Assembly: GCA_016785225.1 (NCBI GenBank)
Contig: JAFBJZ010000872.1
Location: forward strand, 2,593,001 to 2,657,000
Origin: Psettodes erumei
Taxonomy: Eukaryota > Chordata > Actinopteri > Pleuronectiformes > Psettodidae
Length of the DNA stretch: 64,000 nucleotides
Reading direction: 5' to 3'
The notes beneath the pieces were generated by a model that was not told where the DNA came from, ran no database searches, and worked only from the letters and a program-made list of their open reading frames with translations. Positions within the stretch are counted from its first letter, which is position 1. Each line of letters begins with the position of its first letter. Shown piece after piece: positions 1-13,500 of this stretch. A program made the translations under genes and the position numbers.

Positions 1-1543
1 TTACGTATTTAATATCATCTGATGGAATATTGAAATGATAAGGGGGTCAAAGAGCCCAGTAGCTCTCAGTGCAACAGCTAATGAGGAGACATCTTCAAAG
101 TGTTAATTAATTTATCTTTCCCTCCTTCATGTGTTCTAAATGTATCTCAACTTGTGCAGTTTGCAGGCACTTTACCATATGACATTCACCAGATAATTAC
201 TAAGTTGTTGAGCAGGCCACAACTTTTTTGGAAGGTGGCCTATGCAAAGCCTTTTAATTGCCTCATTTTCGAGGCAGATAGTAATTACATTCACTCTATT
301 CTGGTCCATGCTTGCTGTATCAGCCACGGCTGATTAAAATCAATTCCTTTCTCAATTTGGTCCATGTCAGGGCATTAAGTTACAGATGAAATATCCATGT
401 AATGTGAATTGGGGGGTGACCTATTTGCCCATTTATCACTTGACTTGGAAGTGAGTGACATCAGTTTTTGGAGATGTGGGTACAGCATTTGCTGCTACTT
501 CACATTGACTGTTAGACTGCCGGCACTGGAAAAAATCAAATCGATTTGAGAAAGAATATGCAGAGTAAGGTAGTTATACAGAATGATATGATATTGCTGA
601 AGGTGTTATGGTATGCGTAGAGGTCATTGGGGCATTTCGAAAATAGGTAGTACTAAGTATTGATTCTTGAGTCATAAACATGTGCTGTATTGGTTTACAT
701 GTTACAGAAAGCACAAAGTTTTGATGGATAACTGAATGTTCATCACTCTACTTTTGCCGTGATGTTTAAAGCATCCCATCTGCTCAGCGTGCGGTTTTGT
801 GATGCAGCAGCATGCTCAGCATAGTTAGAGCCAGTTCCAGGTGTTCAGATATGCAGCAAGGGGCTGCTATTTGACCTCCCACACAGAGCGAAGCTGGCCA
901 CTCTACTACTCTACTACCAAAGAGGTGCTCCTTCATCCCCGGGAGACTGTACACTTCTGTACACCTCACAGTCTGTGTGATCTGTACACACACACACACA
1001 CACACACACACATGCACACACACGCAAACACACACATTTATTATGCTACTCAGCTTGAGCGGTGGAGGAAGCCCCAGGGAAATCAACCTCTTAATGCATC
1101 TCTGATGCAGACTTAATGAGAATTTACCACATCATGGATTGTCAGCACTTGGCAAGTCATTCTTTTATTAGGTTGACTTCCTTTTTATTCTGCTTTCTGG
1201 AATCCTCAACAACTGCATGCAGACACACAAACACACATGCACAGTATACACAGAGACAGAGGGTTTATGTCGGCTGTGGCTCAATAATTGTTTAAGTTGC
1301 TCCATAAAGACAAAGATATCCCACAGTGTGGTATGTTTTCTTTCCCTTTCTTCTTATCTTTTCTTCTCTTATCTTTTGTATTCTCTTTGATTTTTTCAGC
1401 AACAGCTCACTGCAGGGCCACTTTTGGAAAGGAAGCACACATTCCTCTCTCATTACTTGATGTACCTGGCCTGCTGATGGTCTATATTTGGGTTGTTTAC
1501 AGTTTCCTGCATTTCTTTCCTACCTCCCACCTTCTTTTTCCAG
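1..1543 (+). other. drp2: Intron of drp2 (5' part of gene lies outside window)
   Basis: No exon with good splice signals and recognisable protein was seen before the acceptor at 1541-1543. The stretch holds a CA microsatellite at about 986-1036 and AT-rich unique-looking sequence. Short open frames here match nothing I recognise. Confidence 0.6.
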
Positions 1544-4500
1544 GCCCCAGGGAAACCTGCCATTGAGGTGTCTCACTTCTTGGAGTGGATGAGCCTCGAG
1601 CCCCAGTCTATGGTTTGGCTTCCTGTCCTCCACCGTGTGGTTGCTGCAGAGTCGACAAAGCACCAGGCCAAATGCTATGTCTGCAAACAGTGTCCCATCA
1701 AGGGATTCCGGTAGGTATACCTGTGTCGTTGTAAACAGAAACACATGCAGATACTATGTACAAAGATGTATTTGGCACTGTAATATGAAATAAAATGATT
1801 CTTCAGAAAACCCAGTTGAGAAACTTGGCTATTTCAACATCAAGCAAATTAAAAGAAAAGAACACAAACTGCAAAAATGGTAATTAAGGATTAATACATA
1901 TACAACCAACAACTAAAACAACCCCACGTGAATTTAAAAAAAACAAAAAAACTTTTACTATTTACTAATTACTAAAAGTTCGGACTCTTACCAGAGCTAA
2001 GAAAAAACCCTATATGTTCAATACACAGGCAAGCACCCCCCCTCCCTCCACACATTCACTCACACACGCACCTCTACTCTTCTCTTGCAAACATCACTTC
2101 ACCCTCTTTGCTATATTGATCTTGACAGGTATCGCAGTCTGAAGCAGTTCAATGTGGACATCTGCCAGACATGTTTTCTAACCGGCCGTACTACCAAGGG
2201 AAAGAAGCTGCACTACCCCATCATGGAGTACTACACCCCAGTAAGACAGACATTATGTAATGCTTTAACTGAATACAAATTGAAGAATCCAGGGATGAAT
2301 AATGCTCAGCTGTACTAAAAAAATCTATTATCCTGATTCCTGCTGCCATGCACAGATTAGTCTCCACTCCAATTTAAGATCTCAATAATCATAAAGTATA
2401 TACTGTTACATATGCTTACACTGCCCAATCCATATCTATAGTAGGAAGAGATTGAGTACCACTCAGCAGTAACTTCCTTTTTGGCCCACACAATGCACAC
2501 ATAAAGTGCTATTTGGAGCACATACTGCACACTAAACCCCAATAAAACCCGAGTCTTAAGCGATTGCACACACAATCTCTGAAGTCAAGTTCATTCTAAA
2601 AGAGAAGCTGTTGCACTGTAGCTGGAGTGTACTGAGATGGTGCCAGATTTAATCTCTGATCAATTCTGAGCTGTAAAATATGGCAAAAGCCAGCTGTGCA
2701 ATGATTTTTTTTTCATTTTTTCAATATTTTATATGAGGTAAATTCGTTTTTCCACAACAGTGAGGCAGGCAGGCAGGTACCCATAGATTTCTACTATGAT
2801 AGAGAGAGCAGGAGAAAGAAGATTTGAAACAGCAGAGAAAGGTAAGGATGCACAGACTGAATGAGAAAGCAGTGTTCAGATTAGGTCATTTTGGAGAAAG
2901 CAAAATTTCCAAGGATTCTTAAGCAGTGTAATTTGTCTCCTATTCCCCCCGCCACCCATTTCCTCAACCACTTCAACTCCCAAATCACACTTCAGACGAC
3001 CTCAGGAGAGAAGATGCGGGACTTTGCCAAAACTCTGAAGAATAAGTTCAGGTCAAAGCAGTACTTCACCAAGCATCCTCAGAGAGGTTACCTGCCAGTG
3101 CAATCTGTGCTGGAAGCTGAGAGCTCAGAGACGTGAGTCCCACACCTGAACACTCACAAACAAAGTCATCTCATCCATCTCTCACTTTCTTTCTCCATCA
3201 CTCACACACACATGCACATGCACAAACTTGTTCCCGGGTAATTATCGTGCTCTGACAATTTAGGGGACTCTGACTCGCCGAGATGGGTTAGAGGGGCAGC
3301 GCCTGTGTTCAGAATTACCATAATGTTATTCCTGTGATCTCAGTCTGGGTCAGACGCTGTGTTCACATGAACGAGTCTCACCCAAAGGGGAAAAACAAGA
3401 GCGATGAAACTAAAATCCATGAGATCATCAAGAAGCATAGCTCCAGGGTAAGATAGTAGCTGCAAGGTTTTAGCTTGATTATGGGTCCGTGTTGTGTCCG
3501 AATGTGTCACTAAGGTCACACTATATAGACTTAGACAGACATTAACACTGTGATTCTGTGAGTTTATCCTTCCATCTACTCACACAGAGCAGACATGGTT
3601 CTCAGAAGCTTCACTTAAGTTGATGCAGCAATAAAGCAAAATAGAAATACTCCATTACAAGTAAATGCCCTTCATTTAAAATCTATTTTCAAAATGTATG
3701 AAGTACTGAAATGAAAAGTACTTGCAATGCAGAATGACTCTTTTCAGACTCTTATACTAATACATTTTGGAGTGTTATTCCTCATGCATTAATGCATTAA
3801 CAGTATGCAGCTGGTGGACATAGAGCTGACTTTTTTATACAACATTCTGCCCTAGTTTTCATGCAGTGGTTCCCATCCTATTGCTCAGAACACAGGATGC
3901 ATGTGCAGGGTCAAGAGGTGAATGAAAAGATTGGGATGTGGGAGGAAATTTATTTCTGTAACACAAAATTGTATTCATTTGTCTGATTTTTCTCTAAATG
4001 TTTTTTTGCACCTCTTCTCAACTCTATTGACAATCAAATTAAACATCCTGTAAAGGGAACATCCGTCTTTAGTTGAAAATCTAATAGCAATGCAACTTGT
4101 GATAAAGATGTATTCAGATAGACATTAATTTTTACTTTGCATCATTTGCACAACTTTAACCACTGAACCGTTTGTGTTTATTCGCCCCAAAATGCAAATT
4201 TACTGACCATATAGGTGCACTGACTGTGTCTGTGTGAGTATGTGTGTTGCCAGAACCTCTTGTTCTTTCTGTCACTTTCTTCCAGCCTTGCCCCCTTTTA
4301 CTTTCATCCCTCTATGTTCATAAAGCAGAGTGATAAAGCCCCGGGATACATATTGATTTCTCACTCAAACTGCAACACTTTCTACTCATGCAGGCGTGTC
4401 TTTGCATCTCTCCATTTACTTTGTTTGCATTTGTGCCACCTCTAAAATGAACTTGAATCAGTGAAATAACATCATATTTTAAGACCATCATATGTGTTGT

Positions 4501-7452
4501 GTTTAAAATCTTAATCTGTGAAATAACTAGTAACTTTGGTCGTATTAGATAAATGTTATAAATAAAAAGTACATTTCCCTCTGAAACATAGTATATGTCT
4601 ACATTACTTTACTTCTATATGAAATAAATTGAATCTCTCTTTTTGCAATTCAACAGGACAGTTTTCTGTGTTGACAAACAATCCTTCTTCTGGATCACAG
4701 CAACATGTGTGAATTAAGTCTGGATTTGTCTTCTATTCACACTGGCAGAGTGTGAATAGAAAAGCCTTGGTGAGGTATTGACATTGGTTTCTGTTGTTCC
4801 CAGGCCGTGTTCCTCACCCAAGCTGCCCCACGCAGACACACACAGCAGGATTGAACATTATGCCAGCAGGTACGTGGCTGACTGTGCTGTGCTCTTGTAT
4901 CAAATAATTACAGCAAAAACTTTCCCTCTTCACTTTACTCTTTCCAAATCAACCCCCCTCCAATCCTCCTTATATTCACTCCACCACCTCTCTCTCCTCA
5001 CTTTCTCTGCTCCCTGACCCTTTAGTCCTTACCACAAACTGATTGAAGTATTGATTTGGCTGTATGGTGCACTGTAGTCCAGCTGGGGTACTGCCCAGCA
5101 GTTTCCTTCACTCTTATTTGCCACACAAGCACACACTGGCACACACAGCTGAGCAGTTTGTGACTCTTGTGTGTGTGTATGGAGGTCAGTGGGGTTCAGC
5201 GTGCCTAGCGGCTTGTCACTTGCTAGGGCAGTGAGCCCATTGGTCACCTGGGAGCTGTCGGTGTGGATTAGTGTCTATCTGACAGGTTATAAACAGGCCA
5301 CAGCACTGGACTCTCACACTACTGGCAGCTCTGTCCATGGAGCCACAGAGCTGGACACACACACACTCCTTTCCACAGAGCCTGCAGAGTGTGTATAGAA
5401 CTCTCTCTCTCTCAATCTCTATCGGTGTGTGTGTGTGTGTAGGTGCTGGTAAGTGTGACATTGTGTATTACTTCCCTGAGGCTCTAACGCACAACTGCTT
5501 TACATCCTGCCAAAACAGAGGGAGAAACCAACAAGAGAGCAGGCACAATTGTCCTCTTTACCCCTCTTTTCTTTCCCTTTTTCCTCATCTCCCGTTCTCT
5601 ATTTGCCTTTTTTCTATTATCCATATCTTTGATCCCTCTCTTTTACTGTCTCACACCCACCCATTTATTTCACCTTATTTCTATGGCTCCCTTTCTCTTC
5701 TATCCTTTCCTTCACCATTCTTTAATATCTTTCTCTGTTAGATCCTCTTACATTTTCCTATTTGTTACCAATTACAGGACACTTTGCTTCAAAAAGCTCT
5801 TAAGTCACTCCAGAAAATCTAAGCTAGCATAATACACTGACTGAAGCTGCCGACAGCAATCACCAAAAAACCCAGCAGAACAGAAATTGGAAAGTGGTCA
5901 CAGTGCAACAGTCTAATTTAGTTAAAATGAGACACAGAGAAAAATTGTCAACCTTCCTCAGCCAAGTACCAGAGAAACTCTCATGGCTGAATATAGGTTG
6001 GTTTTTTTTTAGAAGTTTCTGCTGTATCTCTCTTGTACCATAGCAACTGCACTCCCAGCAAGTCTCTCATCTTTTTGCATGCCAGGAATTTCTTTATTTG
6101 AGAAAATAACTTAAGGTAAAAATCCATATTTATATAAGCACCATATGATAAATTATTAAAGGGATAAGAGCAGTTTATAAAACATCATAATGTAGTTGTA
6201 AGCAGTTATGACAGTAAAAAGTTCAATTACTTGTGAACAACTCCTCTGTTATGAGGAATCTGAAGAATTTTGATTGTGTAGAGACAGATAATGAAATGCT
6301 TGATAACATAGTTGTAATCTTATCATGATACTTCTTCATATAGATTCTGAAGACTTTTAAAACAGGAGTAATGTGTACATTTTTCTATGTAGATGAATTC
6401 ACATTTAATCTTCGAGTGTGTGTTTATGACATTAAGATGGTTATCGATGACTCCACCTTTCTTATACTTTCTTATCAAGCATTTAATTACTGTGGGTACA
6501 TGTTCATAGGAATATACATTAATAAAACTTTAAAATGTGCTGATACAAATTGGCATGTTCCATTTAGTTGTAAACCAGCTGCTTTGTGTTTATTTATATT
6601 GCCACACAAGGATGTTGCATGCAATGGAGAGGTACATTATTTTTTAATGGTATACAACAACACAATTATATACTAACCTTTTCAGCAAGTGGTTTTGCTG
6701 GGATGCTCATTAAGTGAAATTTTATCAAGACAAAAAAAGTTATGTTAATTCAGTTCAGTGATCGCTGTTTTGAATTGGCTGCAGGCTGTTTGGGGCAGCC
6801 ACTAAGTGTGGGGTTGGCGAATTGATCCCTGATGTGTCACATCAGTGTGTCCTTGAACAAAGACAATGAACTCAAACTGCTACCACTGGTTGGCCAGTGC
6901 CATGCATGGCATTCTGCCACTGTCAGTGTGTATATGAATGGGTGAGTGAGAGTCAAAATGATAAGAGGCTGAGAAAAGATGAAATATAAATGTGCAAAAT
7001 GCATTGACCAATAGTATGTTAGTCCAGTGCCTATGAAGGAAGTATACTGGTTGAATAATAAATCCGAAAGGGCAGCAGCACATTCAGACACAGCATTTTT
7101 TTTGTTTTCCAGCATGATCTGAGCACCATCTTAATATGAGTAGACAGCTCTTGTAACAGCCATGTTGACCATTTTATCTGTACTCTAGCAGTATAGAGAA
7201 TCGACTTCAATCATTTCTCTTTCTTTCTCTGTTGTTTTCTTGCTCGCTTGCTTCTCTCTGCTGTCAGTTAATATAGAATATAAAGGGAGAAATCACATTT
7301 CTCTGCAGTGACTCACTTTGAACACTAATGGAAAGTCAAGCCAATATTAAAATACAGAATGTAATCAATGGCTGGTCAGTGTCTGAAGTTCTGAAGTTGT
7401 TTTCCTGGGATGATGTCTTAGACAGTTGTGTCTATCTCTCTCTGTCTATTTG

Positions 7453-7513
<61 letters not shown>

Positions 7514-10500
7514 ATCTCTTGCCCCTCCCCCGATACAAGAGTAGAGTTGATTCTTTTCATCATCAACACTGTTTCCACAGATGAATTAGAAGATAATAAA
7601 CCCCTTCTCATAAACTCTTAACCTTGCTCTCTCCCCTGTTTCTCACATTCATTAATGAACATTCATTCAGGCACATTTATGCATGAAATTAAAACACATA
7701 TATGCACAAGACACCCATACAAACCTGCACAATGATATTTCCTACTGCTGTCCACTCTTTACTTTCTCATTTGCTTTTGTAACAAACTGCAGCTCTATAG
7801 GTTTGTGGAGTGCTCTCTGATGAATAATGTCACAGATTGAATTATGGTCAGGTTCACAGGCCAGGCCTCCGGTAACAGGACAAGGATGAATTCTAAATTA
7901 CTCAGTGTTGTGGTCTCATTGAACAATGGCAAAAAAGTAGGATGTAATGTGGATTTCCCTGACATCACTCACCTCTCCTCTTGCCTCTCTTCCTCATCCT
8001 TTCAGCTGACGACACTCTGCGAAAGATGATGCAGCATGGATTGTGTTGGTGTGTGTTTGTGCATAGCGGGAGTGCTGCAGTCAAGATTTTAAGACTGCTT
8101 TAATGTGGCCCATATGTAGGTGTCTGTATGTATGTGGGCAGCCAACAAGCCCATAGCACATTTGCATCAGTGGGTTGATCCTTTGTGTGGGTCAATTGCC
8201 TTACTTGAAGGAGAAACCCACAGTTTGATCATCTAACAGTGTTATATATCATTAATGTGGCATTCAGCAGACTGCAGCAGTTTGTGATGAATTAACTTTG
8301 TGTTGTACATGCTTTAACTCTAACCCTGTCTCGACCTACATCTACTCTAGCTCATGTCTTTCTATATTACCCTTTAACAAGTACTAGAGATTGAGTGGCC
8401 TTCAGGTATAAGCTGTAGTGCATAAGTAGGAGGAGGAAGACAATGTGACGTGGAGCAAAGGTTTTTACTCAAGAGAAAGAGTTTTTTTTAAAGGGTTGTG
8501 GCTTATTCTAGGCTATTTAGGCTACTGTTGATAATGATGCTTCTGCAATTTAATGCATGCATGGTTGTCTGGGCAGTAATGAACATGAACACAGCCAGTG
8601 ATTGTTTGTAAAGAATTTTTAATAATGTTATACTTGTTGCAAACAACTGGGTACAATAGGGTAACAACTGCTTCTATTTATCAGAGGTGGCAGCTGTTAT
8701 CCTACTTTACTTAATACTTACAGTAATAAATACAGTAATAATTGCTTTACTGAATAATTCAATAATGTGGCAGTAGTTTAACTGTGTGATTACTTTTTTT
8801 AACTAAAGCTAGTATATTAGCTACAATACATACCTGGATAGGCATTAGCCAAATGTACTCTTGGCAATATCTTGATTGGAACGGTCTTCCCTGCATAATT
8901 TAAAACAGAGTATTATTATTAAAGACACAAGATCCTCTTGTTCATGCCATCAAACACAAGACACTATCAGCACTCTCCATGTTTTACCACAAACATTTAT
9001 TAAATTTTTCCCCTACTGCAGCACTTTTTTTAACGTTATGGTCAAACAGCTTACAAGGCAGCGTGTACAGAGCAGCTGTCCACGGCAGGACGTAAATGCA
9101 GAACTAAAAGCGTTGTCCTTGGTTCTGAAAACCACACAGCCGTGAACTTGCTGCTCCCTCACTCTGACGCACACTGCAGTTGCTGTCCATGGTGCTGGAC
9201 AGCTGCGCATTTCTAACAGGCTTCATTTTACAATTGCCTGCATGCTGGTAGACATTGTAAAGTATTTTATCTGGATTTTATCCTCCCACCTTGTGGACAT
9301 GTTTATAGTTTGGGCTCTATGGCATTTGTAATTTCTACCACTCTGCAGCCTTGGCAATGGAATGTTTCTGGACAGCTTCAGTCCACAATACTAGAAGGCC
9401 AGAGGTCTTATCCATGGCACTTAAAAGCTAAACTGTTCTGATGTTTGTCTTATCTTGTGTTTGGTGAAACATATTTCCCCAGTGTTTGATAAAATCTGGT
9501 GCTTTTGCTTTTTTTCTCAGATTTGCTCTAACATTCCACTCCACTGTGTTTTTCTTTTGTTTTCAATGTGTGTTTGTGTGTGATATGCTCTCCTTGGCGT
9601 CTGCGCATGTGAATAGACTGGCAGAAATGGAGAGCCAGAATTGTTCATTCTTCACGGATAGCCTGTCTCCTGATGAAAGTCTGTGAGTATGCTACCACCC
9701 CCACACTATGAATCCCTTCATTATAGCCACAACCTTTCACGGGGAATATGTATGCGTTTTGTGTGCATGCCCTATCCTGTTGAAACAAAGATTGTTTCTG
9801 TGTGCACTCAGGGTTGTTCATGTATGTTTGACTATTGGGGTACGGTTGGGTAATCACATGAATAATCAGCCACATAATGAAAATGACCCACAGCGAGCAG
9901 CGTGCGCACAGTCCCCCTTCATCAAGCACATGCCTGCTGTGATTAAAGTCTGTGGTTGCGGGCGGATACGTAAAGCCCCCCGCTAAGGAGAGAGAGGCGT
10001 GTGTGTGTGTGTGTGTTTGTAGAGGCTGGATGAGTGGCAGGGTGGTGACAAGGTTACAGCAGTGAGAGGAATAGGGATGTTTGATTTTGAATGAGGTAAT
10101 CTGCACTGTGGAAAGCTAAAAAAAAAAGTGTAAGGGAGAGAGAGTGGTTTAAGGTTATATGATATCATGTATTTGTGTGTGTTCCATGTCTTATGTGGTT
10201 GACACCTGTGTGGGTTGTAAACCATTTCCTCTCTTTCTGACATTTTTTTTTTAAATCATGCTTTAAAGTCACGTTTTCTGTGCTGTCTGTCTCTTAGGGC
10301 ACCAGGTGTATTTATTGTGTGCTCATTATTTCTTTGCAGATGTGTTTTATGTTTATGTTTTGAGGTATAGTTTTGACTGACACCAAGCTCGTTTTTTTGT
10401 TTTTGTTTTTGTTTTTTTGTTTTTACCACTACTACTTTTTTTGTAGGTCTTTAGTAGGTATTGGGCTTTTAAGACTTTTAGGCCCCAAAAACAAGTATCC

Positions 10501-13500
10501 TATCTGTCTCTAGCATAGCTCCAGACATTGACAGGATCTTGCAGACCTGTTCCCCAGTGGCATTGCCATAGTGTCCAAAGTTCAAATCAACTTGTACAGA
10601 GAATGTAGTCGTAATCACTATGAGGAAGATGACCTTCCTCTTCTTCTTCTTGATGGGGGTGGCATTACATTACACAGTGTCGGCTTGTATTGCTCTACTC
10701 TGCTCTCCTCAATGCATTATGCTGCAGTAGCTTCTGCTAAAGACATCTGGGTCTCCTCAAACTTCTTCTTCCATCACGAGTTAACCAGCTTGCCAGAATT
10801 TCATCACACTACTGACATATGTGCTTCTCAAGCCTGCTTTGTTTGTTCATGTGCATGTATCTGGGGTGTTGCTTGGATGGACTGCTTTTGTCAAAAAAAT
10901 GTGTGTACATCTGTGCAAGTGCATATGGTATTTGCATCTGTATCTCTGTATAATGCGATGCCTGACAGTCTGTTTGTATGCATGACACTTCACTTCTACC
11001 TGTTACACGTAGCAATGTTGTTTTCTAGTCTTGTACCCTTTTATCTTGTTCTTATTCTGTGAACCAGTCCTTCTGTCTGTCAGTGCCTCTCTGGTTTCCC
11101 TGCTGCACGGCACTGTACATGCTGCTGTGCTATCTGTGCCTCCAGCTGGTGTATTGCTGGCATCATTCTGTCCTCTGTCCTGAACCACACTGCCTGTGTG
11201 TGCAACCTTCATGAGCCACCTGTATGCACATTAGTTGCTGTTTATTGCCAGGTAATGGACAAGAAAATAATGAAACCCTTAAGAGACATTGGTCAAGTGG
11301 AATCTTCAGTTGTCTGTAAGTTGGTCACAAGTGATCCATATTAGACTTAGCGTTTTCTGTTGATAATAATATAGGCTATTTTCATTATTTTACCACAAAT
11401 TATTGTTTGATTCCACACCAAAATTTGCACTTTCACTGACAAATTCTAGAGTGTAAGAGCAAAGGTAGCTAGGTGCTTATGGCAACATTTCATTTACAGC
11501 TACAGTAATATTGGCCAGCTAATGTAAGCTAGGCTTGTTGGGTCATTTGGTTTTAATAGCAGATCATTTTGATCATATTATTATGAATATTATATTATTA
11601 TAAACCAACTTTCAATTTAGTGATATTTTTCTGAGGTAGAGCGATATAGATAAAAGTCACATTTAATGTAAAATTGTCTGTTTAGAATACAGTATACTAC
11701 TCCATAACTCTGACCAACTACCCCAATAAAATTCCATAGGAAATGCCTTCTGATCATTTTAGACCCAAAATTCAGATTATATTAATACATAACTTAATCA
11801 TCTTAAAAGTTAAAATAGGTGAAGAAATTGATTTCCATACATATCCAGTCTGCTTAAACTCGGCCTATAAAAATGTCTGTAATGTATTATATGGCATTAC
11901 AATGTGAAGCTTTTAACCTGCTTTTAACTTTAGCTCAATAAAGTAGTTTTCTTCATAGCTCAAAGCATTGTTGCCACATATAAAATGGCAAACAGCTGTC
12001 TTTACAATAAAACAACTGCTAAACATTTATAGATGCATTTATTGGTTTACAGCCGTAGGTGCACTATCATAGATCTACACGTTAAGTTATCATTATCAAT
12101 AAAATTTTCATTGTTTGGGGAATTATATTATCTCTTATCTTAAATGCACCTTAACAGTGCAATGCCTTTGTCATAATGTCCTGTCCCATTGGCTTGTCTT
12201 GCTTCATTCGGTTTTGTCCCATAATACCGTTCCTCGTCCTGCTTGCCTTGCCTTGCTTTGGCCTGTCTGCTCTCCAATGCCGTCCCTGGCTCTGCTTTGT
12301 GCTGCTGGTGGCTGTGTGCTGGTGGCTCAGTGTGCTGTCTCCTGTGTGGGGGACTCAGGGATGAAGATCAGTACCTCCTGCGTCACTCCAGCCCAGCACT
12401 GGACCATGACTCACCCTGTGGACAACACATGCTGCTGGCTCACCTGGAGCACCAGGACAAGGAGCAGCTGCAGTGCACCCTGGCCCGCCTGGAGAATGAG
12501 AACAGGTCTGTAGCCAGGGGAAAAAAAAACAACAAACCCACCACATGTGTTTTCAGACCAGGTACACTGAGTCTGGTACTTGGTTCCTTTCCTCAATTGT
12601 TTGGGTGGTGGAATCCTTATTATATATTGTGTATGTTTCCATACACAATAAATCCTTCTGATCTGATGGCACCCATTGCTGTGTGACAACAAAGTGCACC
12701 AACTACATAACATCTTTAAAACTTTTTAAAAAATATTTGGTAAGCAATAAGGATGGCGTCAAATTTGATTAGGTTATAAATTGGAATGATGTTTGAATTT
12801 TAAAGGTTAAAGGATAAATTAAGGATACATTTTGTAGCAGTCAGTTGAGGAATGATTTTCATCAGTATGTCTTAAGAAAACAAGAAACACTTTCTGTGTG
12901 CATACCTGACAGTGAAGCCTGTTAAATAATGAGGTGGAAATGGGAACATTTGTAAATCATGCTTTGCATCAATTTGAGAGATTATAGTGTGTCCTGCAGG
13001 GAAAGTAAAAGGCCATTGTGGAGTGACTGCTGTGACAGATGTGTAGTGCATCTCTGAAACACATTGGTTTAGATGTTGTAATTTTTGGATTTGAATTTTT
13101 TGTATCCTAGTCGCTAAGAGGCTCAGATGTTTTCCACAAATGGAGCAATTCATTTCCCCTATCCACTTAATTGGTTACTAGAGGCAACTTTATTATTATT
13201 ATTCATATGAATCAGGTTGCTGAATTCATATGAATAATTTCTCTTGTTTCCAGTTCTGTTGTGACCTTTTTAGACACACACTTCCACACACATACACTTG
13301 TACCCTCTAGGTGTCTGAAACCTTGACCCAGTTCAGTTTTGTTTTTTTTACAAACTATTTCTCTTGTGATGACCATGCAGTGTGTTTTGCTATCCCTGTT
13401 CATGATTGCAATGGCTGCTTAGTTTCTATCCTCTCATGTGCCTCATACCTGAAAAATAAATCAATACCAGAATCAGACATCTTTAACCCTCAATTTTCTG

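Noticed and set aside
10571..11062. 163-codon plus-strand open frame in a drp2 intron
   Set aside because: Cysteine- and leucine-rich mix without a family match; lies within an intron between two firm drp2 exons.
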